Source of the DNA: DATAVK01 sp036267755
GTDB lineage: Bacteria > Actinomycetota > Actinomycetes > JAFAQI01
Assembly: GCA_036267755.1 (NCBI GenBank)
Contig: DATAVK010000056.1
Span: 1 to 64,000 of the forward strand
Length of the DNA: 64,000 nt
Direction: 5' to 3'
Shown here: positions 25,729 through 34,337 of the stretch, piece after piece
Position numbering within the stretch: the stretch's first letter is position 1
Layout: each line of letters begins with the position of its first letter
Notes under the pieces: model-generated
Database searches by the model: none
The model's input: the letters and a program-made list of their open reading frames with translations, nothing else
Told to the model about the DNA's origin: nothing
Position numbers and translations under genes: made by a program

Positions 25729-25817
25729 CACCGCTCCGCCACGCAGCGATGCTGGCACGACGACGCTCCGTGTAGCATCGTCGTCGCGTTGAAGGGCCGC
25801 AATCCGGCCCTGTGCGT

Positions 25818-25890
25818 GCGGACGTAGCGCAGCTGGTAGCGCATCACCTTGCCAAGGTGAGGGTCGCGGGTTCGAATCCCGTCGTCCGCT
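25818..25890 (+). tRNA. tRNA-Gly (anticodon GCC)
   Basis: A 73-base cloverleaf from GCGGACGTAGCGCAG to CGTCCGCT. The loop CTTGCCAAG gives GCC, reading GGC/GGU. The T arm GGTTCGAATCC is intact and the acceptor stem pairs fully. CCA is not encoded. First of three tRNA genes in the same direction. Confidence 0.97.
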
Positions 25891-25926
25891 CGATGACGTC
25901 CCTGTGGCGTCGTTTTACCACTAGAT

Positions 25927-25998
25927 GGCGGGATGGCCGAGTGGCTTAGGCAAGGGCCTGCAAAGCCCTGTACGCGGGTTCGATTCCCGCTCCCGCCT
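25927..25998 (+). tRNA. tRNA-Cys (anticodon GCA)
   Basis: A 72-base cloverleaf from GGCGGGATGGCCGAG to TCCCGCCT. The loop CTGCAAA gives GCA. The U discriminator fits tRNA-Cys. CCA is not encoded. Confidence 0.97.
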
Positions 25999-26010
25999 CG
26001 TAACACCTTC

Positions 26011-26087
26011 GGGCGATTGGCGCAGTCTGGTAGCGCGCTTCCTTGACACGGAAGAGGTCACAGGTTCAAGTCCTGTATCGCCCACCA
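26011..26087 (+). tRNA. tRNA-Val (anticodon GAC), CCA encoded
   Basis: A cloverleaf from GGGCGATTGGCGCAG to ATCGCCCA followed by an encoded CCA (26085-26087). The loop TTGACAC gives GAC. Its acceptor stem and T arm are identical to those of the tRNA-Val(CAC) near 18.9 kb. Last gene of the tRNA trio; the 63-bp palindrome begins 3 bases later. Confidence 0.97.
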
Positions 26088-26090
26088 TTA

Positions 26091-26153
26091 CGTCGAGTGC
26101 GACGCTTATGTCGTTACCCGCTACGAGTAAGGACACCGGCGTCACACTCGACG
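26091..26153. repeat. 63-bp near-perfect palindrome after the tRNA cluster
   Basis: Left arm 26091-26105 and right arm 26139-26153 pair at 14 of 15 positions. Inside, 26109-26112 pairs with 26132-26135, 26114-26117 with 26127-26130, and 26119-26120 with 26124-26125, around a 3-base loop. In all 24 of 30 positions pair. It lies between tRNA-Val and the convergent sulfotransferase-like gene, so it could terminate both. No T-run follows on the plus strand. Confidence 0.85.
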
Positions 26154-26162
26154 CGATTGGCG

Positions 26163-28031
26163 TCAGAACTGGGTGGGGCGGCTGGTGCCGAGCACCTGTC
26201 CGGTCGCCGAGAGCGACTGCACCTCCACAACGCCGCTCGGGCGGCGCAACCGGAGGTGGGTCTCGAAGCCGGACCGCTTGACCGTCCGGATCGGATGCAG
26301 CTGCGACACGCTCGGGCCGGTGAGCAGCTGCCAGCGCTGCGTGCGGGTGTCGCCGTTCCAGCTGACGGCCACCGCCTGGTGACCATTGCGTTGAGTCACG
26401 GCGATGGCGGGCTTCGTCAACGGGATGCCGGTCCACGAGATCCGGAAGAACCGGTACGACGTAACGGTGGCAGGGAAGGCCGCGTTCCACACCTCCACGC
26501 CGGCGGCATTGAACTCCGTCGCGGCCGCCTGGTCGCCCCAGCCGACCATGTAGTCGCCGTTAGGCAGCCCCTGCATGTTGCCCTGGCTGCCGCTGATCAA
26601 CGGCGGCGTGTGGGTGTCCGACTGGGCCACCGACGCGGTGCGGTCGGCCTGGTCGACCTGCAGCACCAGGCCACGAGACTCCGGCTCGACGCGTGGCGGC
26701 CCGCCGCCGTCGTCGAACAGCGAGATCACGTTGGGGCCGTGCCAGCGAGCATCGTGCTGGAAGTGGAAGGCAGCGCCGGGGCCGAGGGAGAAGCTGCTCT
26801 TCTTGCCGCCCAGCGTCCAGAGCACGTCACCGGTCGTCTCATCGACGTCATAGAGCGCGCTGGTGTTGCGTGCCGAGAACAACAACGTGCGGTTGGCACC
26901 GAAGTCGACGCTGTTGAGATGCACGTAGTCCCAGGCCCGAGTGGTGTTCTGGGGCGGGGGTACGACGGAAGCGTTCAGCGGGATGTGGTCGAGGGAGTTC
27001 CACTCGAACTCCACGAGCCCGGTCTTCACGTCGATCTCCTGGATCACCGGATCCAGCACGATGCTGTTCGGCTTGCCGCCGACCGGCGTCAGGTTCCACC
27101 GGATCGACTCGTACGCCGTGACGAAGGCGGTGCCCTGCGGCGTCAGCTGGAACTCGTGCAGGTCGACCATGGCGCCGTTGCCGGCGTGGACGGTCGCGAC
27201 CACTTGGTAGTGGGAGTTGAGGATCTCCGCCACACCGAGCCCGTAGCCGTGCGAACCCTGGGTGAAGCCCTGCCAGTACGTCAGGACCGGCTTCCCGTCG
27301 TACCGCTGGACGTGGAGGTCGTTCGCCCCCGTGCCATCGGCCATCGCGCGGTCCCACACCGGGACCCCGCGGTCGTTGAGAATGAGCAGCTGCCCGGGCA
27401 GACCACCGTGCTTGGTCGCCAGCGCGACGTCCTGGTGGTCGGCGCTCGGCAGGTCCTTGGTGACCGTGATGACGGGTGGGTGCAGCCCCGGCGCCGAAGC
27501 GAAGTGCGAGCTGGGCGCGGGTGGCAGCGTCTTCGCCTTCGCCTTTTTCTTGGGGTGCGTGATGGGGTTCGTCTCTTGGGCCGGTTGTGCAACCCAGAAC
27601 GAGAACACGCCGCGCCGGACGCCACGGATCGCGAGCGTGGTGTGAACGGTGACCCGCTCCCCTGGCGTGAACGGCGTCGTCGGCAGGAAGCTCCCCCCGC
27701 GGCCGTCGGAGTCGGCCTCCACCTCGCCGGAGTGCCGACCGCTGACCGACCCCCGCACGACCACGTTGTTGATCCGGTTGGGGTTGATCCCGCGGAAGGT
27801 GATCTGGCTGGCGGGCAACGCGGTGCGGCTGCCGGGCTCGGGGAAGACCGTCACCGATCCGCTGTCGGCGGCGATGCTGTTGATCAGGTGGGGCGGCGTC
27901 GTGGGCCCTAAGAGCCCGGCACCCCCCTGGCCGGACGGTGAGTCACTCCCAGAGCAGGCAACCGCACAGGCCACCGTCAGTACGCCGACCAGGGTGAACG
28001 AGACCCGGCGTACCGGGGAGGAGAGGGTCAT
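26163..28031 (-). CDS. Arylsulfotransferase (ASST)-family lipoprotein
   Basis: A 622-residue exported protein. Residues 1-26 form a lipoprotein signal with the lipobox AVAC (Cys26). A bacterial Ig-like or big-type domain follows (about 45-160), then a basic KKKAKAK linker, then a beta-propeller-like region with VDLHEFQLTPQGTAFVTAYE, RAWDYVHLNSVDFG and FHFQHDARWHG, which match the Arylsulfotran_2 pattern and carry conserved His residues. True aryl sulfotransferases use a catalytic His; activity here is not proven. The ATG at 28029-28031 lies 25 bases after the preceding small membrane gene, suggesting an operon with it. Confidence 0.82.
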   Translation of the reverse strand: MTLSSPVRRVSFTLVGVLTVACAVACSGSDSPSGQGGAGLLGPTTPPHLINSIAADSGSVTVFPEPGSRTALPASQITFRGINPNRINNVVVRGSVSGRHSGEVEADSDGRGGSFLPTTPFTPGERVTVHTTLAIRGVRRGVFSFWVAQPAQETNPITHPKKKAKAKTLPPAPSSHFASAPGLHPPVITVTKDLPSADHQDVALATKHGGLPGQLLILNDRGVPVWDRAMADGTGANDLHVQRYDGKPVLTYWQGFTQGSHGYGLGVAEILNSHYQVVATVHAGNGAMVDLHEFQLTPQGTAFVTAYESIRWNLTPVGGKPNSIVLDPVIQEIDVKTGLVEFEWNSLDHIPLNASVVPPPQNTTRAWDYVHLNSVDFGANRTLLFSARNTSALYDVDETTGDVLWTLGGKKSSFSLGPGAAFHFQHDARWHGPNVISLFDDGGGPPRVEPESRGLVLQVDQADRTASVAQSDTHTPPLISGSQGNMQGLPNGDYMVGWGDQAAATEFNAAGVEVWNAAFPATVTSYRFFRISWTGIPLTKPAIAVTQRNGHQAVAVSWNGDTRTQRWQLLTGPSVSQLHPIRTVKRSGFETHLRLRRPSGVVEVQSLSATGQVLGTSRPTQF

Positions 28032-28056
28032 GGTGTGGGGCCGGACCGCCCGATGC

Positions 28057-28293
28057 TCAGCGGTTGGTGGTGCCCGTGCCGGCGGAGGACTCGACCGGCT
28101 TGAACTCGGTGACCGACTCCATGATCCCGGCGAAGTACCCCCCGATGCAGCCGGCGACGAACAGTCCGACGCCGATCCAGAACATCACCCAGATCCACTC
28201 GATCAAGGCGATGCCACCCACGATGGTCCCGATGATGATGACGGCCGTGGCGAACCAGGTCGCGCCGCTTGCCCCGTGCCCGTTCCCGGCCAT
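28057..28293 (-). CDS. Small two-helix membrane protein (HGxxPAAW-like)
   Basis: A 78-residue protein with two hydrophobic segments (about 14-33 and 35-56). The N terminus NGHGASGATW resembles the HGxxPAAW motif of a small actinobacterial membrane family, though the Pro-Ala-Ala portion is not kept. Function unknown. It lies between the YihY-like and ASST-like genes on the same strand with short gaps (37 and 25 bases). Confidence 0.72.
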   Translation of the reverse strand: MAGNGHGASGATWFATAVIIIGTIVGGIALIEWIWVMFWIGVGLFVAGCIGGYFAGIMESVTEFKPVESSAGTGTTNR

Positions 28294-28330
28294 CCCAAGT
28301 CCTCCTGCGTGGTCCCCTGTCGCCCGAAGC

Positions 28331-29278
28331 CTACGTGGCGTCGTTATCGCCCAGATGCAGCACCTGGGTCTGCGCGCTCGGGTACATCCGTTCGATCTCG
28401 TTGTTCAGCTCGGCCCCGAACAGGATGGCCAACGCAGTGAGGTACAGGAACAACAGCACGGCGACGGGAGCCGACAGCGGACCGTAGGTAGCGGTACGAC
28501 GAAACGCCCAGGTGAGCCACTCGCGGAGCACGATCGAGCCGACCAGCCAGATCGCCATCGCGATGACCGCACCGGGCAGCGCCCGCCGCCAGGGGGCCCG
28601 GACCGGCACGGCCCGGTGGTAGAGCGTGGCGAGCAGGGTCAGCGTGACCCCGACCACCACCGGCCAGAAGGCGACCGTGACGATCCCGTGGATCACGCCG
28701 TGATCGTGCTCCGGGAACAGGTCGACCAGCTGGCCGGGCCCGAGCACCAGCAGCGGCAGCAGGACGATCGTCGCGAGCACGAACCCGAGGTAGAGCCGCA
28801 GTGCGAGCAACCGGCTGCGCACGGCGCTGCGACGCCCCCGCATCCCGTAGGCGATCGTGATCGTGTTGACGTAGGTCGCCATCGCCGACGAGCCGGTCCA
28901 CAGCGACACCACGAAGCTGATCGACACAACGTCCGCTCGGCCATCGGCAAGGATCCGGTGCAGCGCCGGCGCCACGGTGGACTGCACCGCGCTCTGCACG
29001 ATCACATGTCCGAGACCGTTGTCGATCGTGCGCTGCAGGTCGTTGACGTTGGCCTTGCCGAGCACCCCGCTGAAGTAGCCGATCGTGCCGAGTACGGCGA
29101 GGATCAGCGAGGGCAACGACAGCAGCTGCCAGAACCCGGCTTCCGCGGCCAGCCCGAGCACCCGATCGTGCCAGGCCCGCTTGACCGCCGACACCGCGAT
29201 CCTGCCGACAGCGACCGGAGCGCTGAGCTTGCGCGGGGGGCCCGAAGCCCGTTCCGCCGACTCAGCGACTGATGCCAT
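28331..29278 (-). CDS. YihY/BrkB-family inner membrane protein
   Basis: A 315-residue integral membrane protein with about six helices. The family pattern is clear: FWQLLSLPSLILAVLGTIGY, SLWTGSSAMATYVNTI, and GPLSAPVAVLLFLYLTALAILFGAELN near the C terminus. The substrate is not known for this family, once misnamed ribonuclease BN. The ATG at 29276-29278 follows TACCGT with 6 bases between, pointing to a leaderless mRNA. Upstream in-frame residues have no family similarity. Confidence 0.88.
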   Translation of the reverse strand: MASVAESAERASGPPRKLSAPVAVGRIAVSAVKRAWHDRVLGLAAEAGFWQLLSLPSLILAVLGTIGYFSGVLGKANVNDLQRTIDNGLGHVIVQSAVQSTVAPALHRILADGRADVVSISFVVSLWTGSSAMATYVNTITIAYGMRGRRSAVRSRLLALRLYLGFVLATIVLLPLLVLGPGQLVDLFPEHDHGVIHGIVTVAFWPVVVGVTLTLLATLYHRAVPVRAPWRRALPGAVIAMAIWLVGSIVLREWLTWAFRRTATYGPLSAPVAVLLFLYLTALAILFGAELNNEIERMYPSAQTQVLHLGDNDAT

Positions 29279-29284
29279 CCGCAA

Positions 29285-29290
29285 ACGGTA
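29285..29290 (-). promoter_or_regulatory. Putative -10 element of a leaderless YihY-gene transcript
   Basis: TACCGT on the minus strand ends 6 bases before the ATG. The same hexamer and spacing precede the ribonuclease D gene. Confidence 0.5.
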
Positions 29291-29317
29291 GAGCCAACCG
29301 GCTGGTTGACTGGTGCA

Positions 29318-30937
29318 ATGGCTGCGACGCATGACGTGGACAACCAGCCGCCACCGCTGGCCGGGTACGACGTGTTCACCGCCGATGCGGCGTTGGTGGA
29401 GGGTGTCGACCGGCACAGCGCCAGCTGGGCGACCGACCGGCTCAGCGCGCTGGGCCGGCGGGCCGGCAGCGACGAGGCCCAGGAATGGGGCCGGCTGGCC
29501 AACGTGAACCCCCCGGTGCTGCGCACCCACGACCGCTACGGGCACCGCATCGACGAGGTCGACTTCCACCCGTCGTGGCACTCGCTCATGACGGTCGCCA
29601 TCTCGGAGGGACTGCACGCCTCGTCGTGGCTGTCCCCGGGACCCGGCGCCCAGGTCGCCCGAGCCGCCGGGTTTGCGGTCTGGTCACAGGTCGAAGGAGG
29701 TCACGGCTGCCCCATCTCGATGACCCACGCCGCGATTCCCGCGCTGCGCACCGACGAAGCGCTCGCCGCCGAGTGGGAGCCGCGGCTGCTCTCGACGACG
29801 TACGACCCTGGGCTGCGGCCCCCGCAGAACAAGGCCGGATCCCTGGCCGGGATGGGCATGACCGAGAAGCAAGGTGGCTCGGACGTCAGGACCAATACGA
29901 CGCGGGCCGTGCCCGCCGCCGACGGGACCTACCGGCTCACCGGCCACAAGTGGTTCACCTCGGCGCCGATGTGCGACGTCTTCCTGATGCTGGCCCAGGC
30001 ACCGGGCGGTCTCACCTGTTTCGTCGTACCTCGGGTGCTGCCCGACGGCACCCGGAACACCTTCCGGATCCAGCGGCTCAAGGACAAGCTCGGCAACCGG
30101 TCCAACGCCTCCAGCGAGCCGGAGCTTGAGGACACCGTCGCCTGGCGGCTCGGCGACGAGGGCCGTGGCGTCCCCACGATCATTGAAATGGTCGGCGCAA
30201 CCCGGTTGGACTGCGTGATCGGCTCGACGTCGCTGATGCGCGCGGCGGTCGCGCAGGCCACCCACCACGCGGCTTATCGGCGCGCGTTCGGCCAGCGGCT
30301 CGCCGACCAGCCGTTGATGCGTCACGTCCTCGCCGACCTCGCCGTTGAGTCCGAGGCCGCCACCGCACTGATGGTGCGGCTTGCGGCAGCGGTCGATGAC
30401 GACGAGCGCGACTTCCGCCGGCTCGCCACGGCGGTCGGTAAGTACTGGGTGTGCAAGCGGGGGCCGGCGGTCGCGGCCGAGGCGCTGGAGTGCCTGGGCG
30501 GCAACGGGTACGTCGAGGACTTCCCGATGGCTCGGCTCTACCGCGAGGCGCCGCTGAACTCCATCTGGGAGGGATCGGGCAACGTCAACGCCCTCGACGT
30601 GCTGCGGGCACTGAGCCGTTCGCCGGGCGCCTGGGAGGCGTTCCGGGCCGAGATCGGGCTCGCGCTCGGCGCCGACCCTCGCCTCGACGCGGCGTTCGCC
30701 GAACTGGAGACCGCGCTCGCCGACACCTCGTCGATCGAGGTCCGCGCTCGCCGCCTCGTCGAGCGGATGGCCCTGGTGCTGCAGGCGTCGCTGCTCATCC
30801 GCAGCGCCCCGCCGTACGTCGCGGACGCGTTCTGCGCGTCGCGGTTGAGCGGTGACTGGGGGTACGCGTTCGGGACGTTGCCCGCTGGGGTCGACAGCGG
30901 CGCCATCGTCGAGCGCGCGACCCCCAAGGTGGCCTGA
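29318..30937 (+). CDS. AidB-type acyl-CoA dehydrogenase
   Basis: A 539-residue flavoprotein. The FAD/substrate motif GMTEKQGGSDVRTNTT, the TGHKWFTSAPMCDVFLMLA block, and the C-terminal ALECLGGNGYVEDFPMARLYREA and WEGSGNVNALDVLRAL segments match the AidB group. The natural substrate is uncertain; E. coli AidB is linked to alkylation stress and has a DNA-binding C terminus. The ATG at 29318 is preferred over a TTG at 29306. Divergent from the YihY gene with a 39-base gap. Confidence 0.93.
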   Translation: MAATHDVDNQPPPLAGYDVFTADAALVEGVDRHSASWATDRLSALGRRAGSDEAQEWGRLANVNPPVLRTHDRYGHRIDEVDFHPSWHSLMTVAISEGLHASSWLSPGPGAQVARAAGFAVWSQVEGGHGCPISMTHAAIPALRTDEALAAEWEPRLLSTTYDPGLRPPQNKAGSLAGMGMTEKQGGSDVRTNTTRAVPAADGTYRLTGHKWFTSAPMCDVFLMLAQAPGGLTCFVVPRVLPDGTRNTFRIQRLKDKLGNRSNASSEPELEDTVAWRLGDEGRGVPTIIEMVGATRLDCVIGSTSLMRAAVAQATHHAAYRRAFGQRLADQPLMRHVLADLAVESEAATALMVRLAAAVDDDERDFRRLATAVGKYWVCKRGPAVAAEALECLGGNGYVEDFPMARLYREAPLNSIWEGSGNVNALDVLRALSRSPGAWEAFRAEIGLALGADPRLDAAFAELETALADTSSIEVRARRLVERMALVLQASLLIRSAPPYVADAFCASRLSGDWGYAFGTLPAGVDSGAIVERATPKVA

Positions 30938-30946
30938 GCGCTCGAC

Positions 30947-31555
30947 GTGGGAGCAGAACCCGCGGAGCTGGTCATGGTCGACGCCACGGCCTGGCGCGGC
31001 TGGCTTGAGGAGTACCACGAGACACCCGCCGGCGTCTGGCTGGTCCTGGCCCGCAAGGGCACGGTGTCACCGACGTCGCTGACCCATGACGAGGCCCTCG
31101 ACGAGGCGCTGTGCCACGGCTGGATCGACGGCCAGACCAAGCGCCGGGACGACGCGACGTTCCGGCAGCGCTTCACCCCGCGCCGCGCCCGCAGCACGTG
31201 GTCGCTGCGCAACATCGAGCATGTCGAGCGGCTCGCCGGGCAGGGCCGGATGCACCCAGCCGGGGTTGCCGAGGTCGATCGTGCCAAGGCGGACGGCCGG
31301 TGGGAGGCGGCGTACGCCGGACCCGCCACGATCGAGGTGCCGCCCGATCTTGTCGACGCGCTCGCCGTGTCACCCGACGCCGCGGCGATGTTCGACTCCC
31401 TGACCAGCCAGAACCGTTACGCGATCCTGTTCCGACTCGGTGGCGCGAAGCGGCCCGAAACCCGAGCCCGTCGTCTCACCTCGTTCATCGAGATGCTCGA
31501 GCGCGGCGAGACGATCCACCCGCAGCGACCTCAGCGTCGCGACACGACCACGTAG
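30947..31555 (+). CDS. YdeI/OmpD-associated family protein
   Basis: A 202-residue protein with the family motifs GVWLVLARKG, EALCHGWIDGQ, FTPRRARSTWS and the C-terminal KRPETRARRLTSFIEMLERGETIHP block (OmdA domain). Members have been linked to resistance to antimicrobial peptides, but the mechanism is unclear. It begins 9 bases after the acyl-CoA dehydrogenase and converges on the methyltransferase gene with a 25-base overlap. Confidence 0.9.
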   Translation: MGAEPAELVMVDATAWRGWLEEYHETPAGVWLVLARKGTVSPTSLTHDEALDEALCHGWIDGQTKRRDDATFRQRFTPRRARSTWSLRNIEHVERLAGQGRMHPAGVAEVDRAKADGRWEAAYAGPATIEVPPDLVDALAVSPDAAAMFDSLTSQNRYAILFRLGGAKRPETRARRLTSFIEMLERGETIHPQRPQRRDTTT

Positions 31556-32124
31556 CGCTCGTCCGCGATCGGCCCTCCCCACAGCCCGGGGTCGTCGAGC
31601 CGACTCGTCTCCGCCTCCTGCCGGCTGCGCAGAACCAGCGACCTCGCCTGGGCGGCGGTCAGTCCCGTGCCGGTTGACCGCTGCCCCTCGACCAGGACCA
31701 GACGACCATCCGGCGACAGCAGCTCGTTCCAGCGATTGATAGCCGCAGCAGGATCGGGCAGCGCCCACAGCACATGTCGGCACAGGGCCACGTCGAAAGC
31801 TGATGAACTCACGGCCGGGTCCGACGCGTCACCAATGACGAACCCGACCGTCACACCGGCGAGCTGGGCCTTACGCCGGGCCGCCGCGACCATCCGGCGA
31901 GAAGAGTCGACCCCTGTGACGGCATAACCAGCCTGCGCCAAGAGCACCGACAACGTGCCGGTCCCGCACCCGACATCCAGCAGTGAGGCAGGCGCCGGTG
32001 GCATCAGCGGGAGCAGCAGATCGCGCCAAGCGCGCCGGACGTCAGGGTCGAGCAAGCCGTGATCCGGCTGCTCGTCAAACGACTCAGCCTGCGCGTCCCA
32101 GTCGTCGGCTGCATCGCGGGTCAT
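31531..32124 (-). CDS. Class I SAM-dependent methyltransferase
   Basis: A 197-residue methyltransferase of the UbiE/Methyltransf_11 type. Motif I LLDVGCGTGTLSVLLA, the acidic residue in VTGVDSS, motif II FDVALCRHVLWALPDP and motif III LLSPDGRLVLVEG are present. The substrate is not predictable. The ATG at 32122-32124 fits; the upstream in-frame extension overlaps the glgX promoter. Convergent with the YdeI-like gene. Confidence 0.88.
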   Translation of the reverse strand: MTRDAADDWDAQAESFDEQPDHGLLDPDVRRAWRDLLLPLMPPAPASLLDVGCGTGTLSVLLAQAGYAVTGVDSSRRMVAAARRKAQLAGVTVGFVIGDASDPAVSSSAFDVALCRHVLWALPDPAAAINRWNELLSPDGRLVLVEGQRSTGTGLTAAQARSLVLRSRQEAETSRLDDPGLWGGPIADERYVVVSRR

Positions 32125-32210
32125 TCGGATCACCCTGCCACGGGCAACCGACTGCTCCCACGACCGGTTGCCCGCTGCGCATCGGGGCAGGTCGTCCCCG
32201 TGCCATCTAC

Positions 32211-32216
32211 TAGCGT
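32211..32216 (+). promoter_or_regulatory. Putative -10 element of a leaderless glgX transcript
   Basis: TAGCGT ends 7 bases before the glgX ATG; no strong ribosome binding site is present. Confidence 0.4.
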
Positions 32217-32223
32217 CTCCGAG

Positions 32224-34335
32224 ATGACCCCCTGGCCCGGCTCGGCGTACCCGCTTGGCGCCACCTATGACGGTTCGGGGACAAACTTCGCCCTGTTCAG
32301 CGAGTGCGCCGAGCAGATCGAGCTCTGCCTGTTCGACGACGACGGCATCGAGACCCGGACCCGCCTGCGAGAGCGCGACGCGTTCGTCTGGCACGGCTAT
32401 CTGCCCAACATCGGGCCTGGGCAACGCTATGGCTACCGGGTCTATGGACCCTACGAACCCTCGCACGGCTGTCGCTGCAACCCGACGAAGCTGCTCCTGG
32501 ACCCCTACGCCAAGGCGATCGAGGGTGCCGTCGACTGGGACGAGTCGTGCTTCTCCTACCAGTTCGATGACCACAAGAAGATCAACGAAAGCGACTCAGC
32601 GCCGCACATGCCGAAGTCGGTTGTCGTCAGCCCGTTCTTCGACTGGGACAACGACCGCCACCCTCGCACGCCGTACAACGAGACGGTCATCTACGAGGCC
32701 CACGTCAAGGGTCTGACCATGACCCACCCTGGGATCCCGGAGGAGATCCGGGGCACCTACGCGGCGCTCGCGCACCCCCTGATGATCGAGCACTTCCACA
32801 AGCTGGGTGTCAGCGCGATCGAGCTGATGCCGGTGCACCAGTTCATCCACGACTCGTTCCTCAGCGACCGCGGCCTGCACAACTACTGGGGCTACAACAC
32901 GATCGGTTTCCTGGCACCGCACAACGACTACTCTTCGGCTGGGCAGCGCGGCCAGCAGGTCCAGGAGTTCAAGGCGATGGTGCGCACGCTGCACGAGGCC
33001 GGTCTCGAGGTCATCCTCGATGTCGTCTACAACCACACCGCAGAAGGCAACGAGCTCGGTCCGACACTGTCGTTCCGCGGCATCGACAACGCCTCTTACT
33101 ACCGGCTCGTCGACGGCGACCCCGAGCACTACTACGACACGACCGGCACCGGGAACACGCTGCTGATGCGGCACCCACACGTGCTGCAGCTGATCATGGA
33201 CTCGCTGCGCTACTGGGTGCTCGACATGCACGTCGACGGGTTCCGGTTCGACCTGGCGTCGACACTCGCCCGGCAGTTCCACGAGGTCGACCGGCTCTCG
33301 GCGTTCTTCGACCTGGTCCAGCAGGATCCGGTCATCAGCCAGGTGAAGCTGATCGCGGAGCCGTGGGACGTCGGCGAGGGCGGTTACAACGTCGGCGGCT
33401 TCCCACCGCTGTGGACCGAGTGGAACGGCAAGTACCGCGACACCGTTCGCGACTACTGGCGTGGCGAAGGTGCGTCGCTCGCGGAGTTCGCGTCACGCCT
33501 GACCGGCTCCTCGGACCTCTACGAGGACGACGGCCGACGGCCGTTCGCCTCGATCAACTTCGTGACCGCCCACGACGGGTTCACGTTGCACGACCTGGTG
33601 TCCTACAACGAGAAACACAACGAGGCCAACGGCGAGGACAACAACGACGGCGAGAGCCACAACCGGTCATGGAACTGCGGGGTCGAGGGTGAGACGGACG
33701 ACCTCGAGATCATCGCGCTGCGGGAGCAACAAAAACGCAACCTGCTGACCACCCTCTTGCTCTCGCAGGGTGTCCCGATGCTGCTGCACGGCGACGAGCT
33801 TGGCCGGACCCAGCACGGCAACAACAACGTCTACGCGCAGGACAACCCGATCTCCTGGGTCGACTGGGACCGGGCCCGTGAGTTTGAGGTGCTCACCGAC
33901 TTTGTCGCCAAGCTGGTCGCGTTCCGCAAGGAACACACCGTGTTCCGGCGCCGGCGCTTCTTCAACGGTCGCCAGGTCCGCGGCTCGGACCTGCAGGACA
34001 TCGGGTGGTTCCAGCCGAGCGGCGAGCCGATGACCGACGAGGACTGGGACTCCGGCGCCGCGAAGTCGCTGACGGTCTTCCTGAACGGCGACGGCATTCG
34101 CGAGCCCGACACCCGCGGTGAGCCAGTCAGTGACGACTCGTTCTTCTTGCTTTTCAACGGCTTCTACGAGCCGCTGGAGTTCACGCTCCCCGACTTAGAC
34201 GCAGCCGAGCGCTGGAAGGTCGTGATCGACACCCACGCTCCGATGGTCGACCAAGCCGAGGAACGAGCGATGAAATCGGGCGAGGCGTTCGCCGTCGAGC
34301 CCCGATCGGTCCTCGTGCTGCAGAAGCTCTACTGA
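32224..34335 (+). CDS. glgX: Glycogen debranching enzyme GlgX
   Basis: A 703-residue GH13 isoamylase-type enzyme that cuts alpha-1,6 branches of phosphorylase-limited glycogen. It has an N-terminal CBM48 domain (PLGATYDGSGTNFALFS), then the barrel with VILDVVYNHTAEG, the nucleophile in HVDGFRFDLAS, the acid Glu in LIAEPWDVG and FVTAHDGFTLHD. The ATG is followed 2 bases after the stop by treY, so the three genes form an operon that liberates linear maltodextrins and turns them into trehalose. Confidence 0.96.
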   Translation: MTPWPGSAYPLGATYDGSGTNFALFSECAEQIELCLFDDDGIETRTRLRERDAFVWHGYLPNIGPGQRYGYRVYGPYEPSHGCRCNPTKLLLDPYAKAIEGAVDWDESCFSYQFDDHKKINESDSAPHMPKSVVVSPFFDWDNDRHPRTPYNETVIYEAHVKGLTMTHPGIPEEIRGTYAALAHPLMIEHFHKLGVSAIELMPVHQFIHDSFLSDRGLHNYWGYNTIGFLAPHNDYSSAGQRGQQVQEFKAMVRTLHEAGLEVILDVVYNHTAEGNELGPTLSFRGIDNASYYRLVDGDPEHYYDTTGTGNTLLMRHPHVLQLIMDSLRYWVLDMHVDGFRFDLASTLARQFHEVDRLSAFFDLVQQDPVISQVKLIAEPWDVGEGGYNVGGFPPLWTEWNGKYRDTVRDYWRGEGASLAEFASRLTGSSDLYEDDGRRPFASINFVTAHDGFTLHDLVSYNEKHNEANGEDNNDGESHNRSWNCGVEGETDDLEIIALREQQKRNLLTTLLLSQGVPMLLHGDELGRTQHGNNNVYAQDNPISWVDWDRAREFEVLTDFVAKLVAFRKEHTVFRRRRFFNGRQVRGSDLQDIGWFQPSGEPMTDEDWDSGAAKSLTVFLNGDGIREPDTRGEPVSDDSFFLLFNGFYEPLEFTLPDLDAAERWKVVIDTHAPMVDQAEERAMKSGEAFAVEPRSVLVLQKLY

Positions 34336-34337
34336 CG

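Noticed and set aside
26043..27911. A 622-residue plus-strand frame opposite the ASST-like gene
   Set aside because: It begins inside tRNA-Val and lies wholly opposite a lipoprotein with a clear signal and family motifs.
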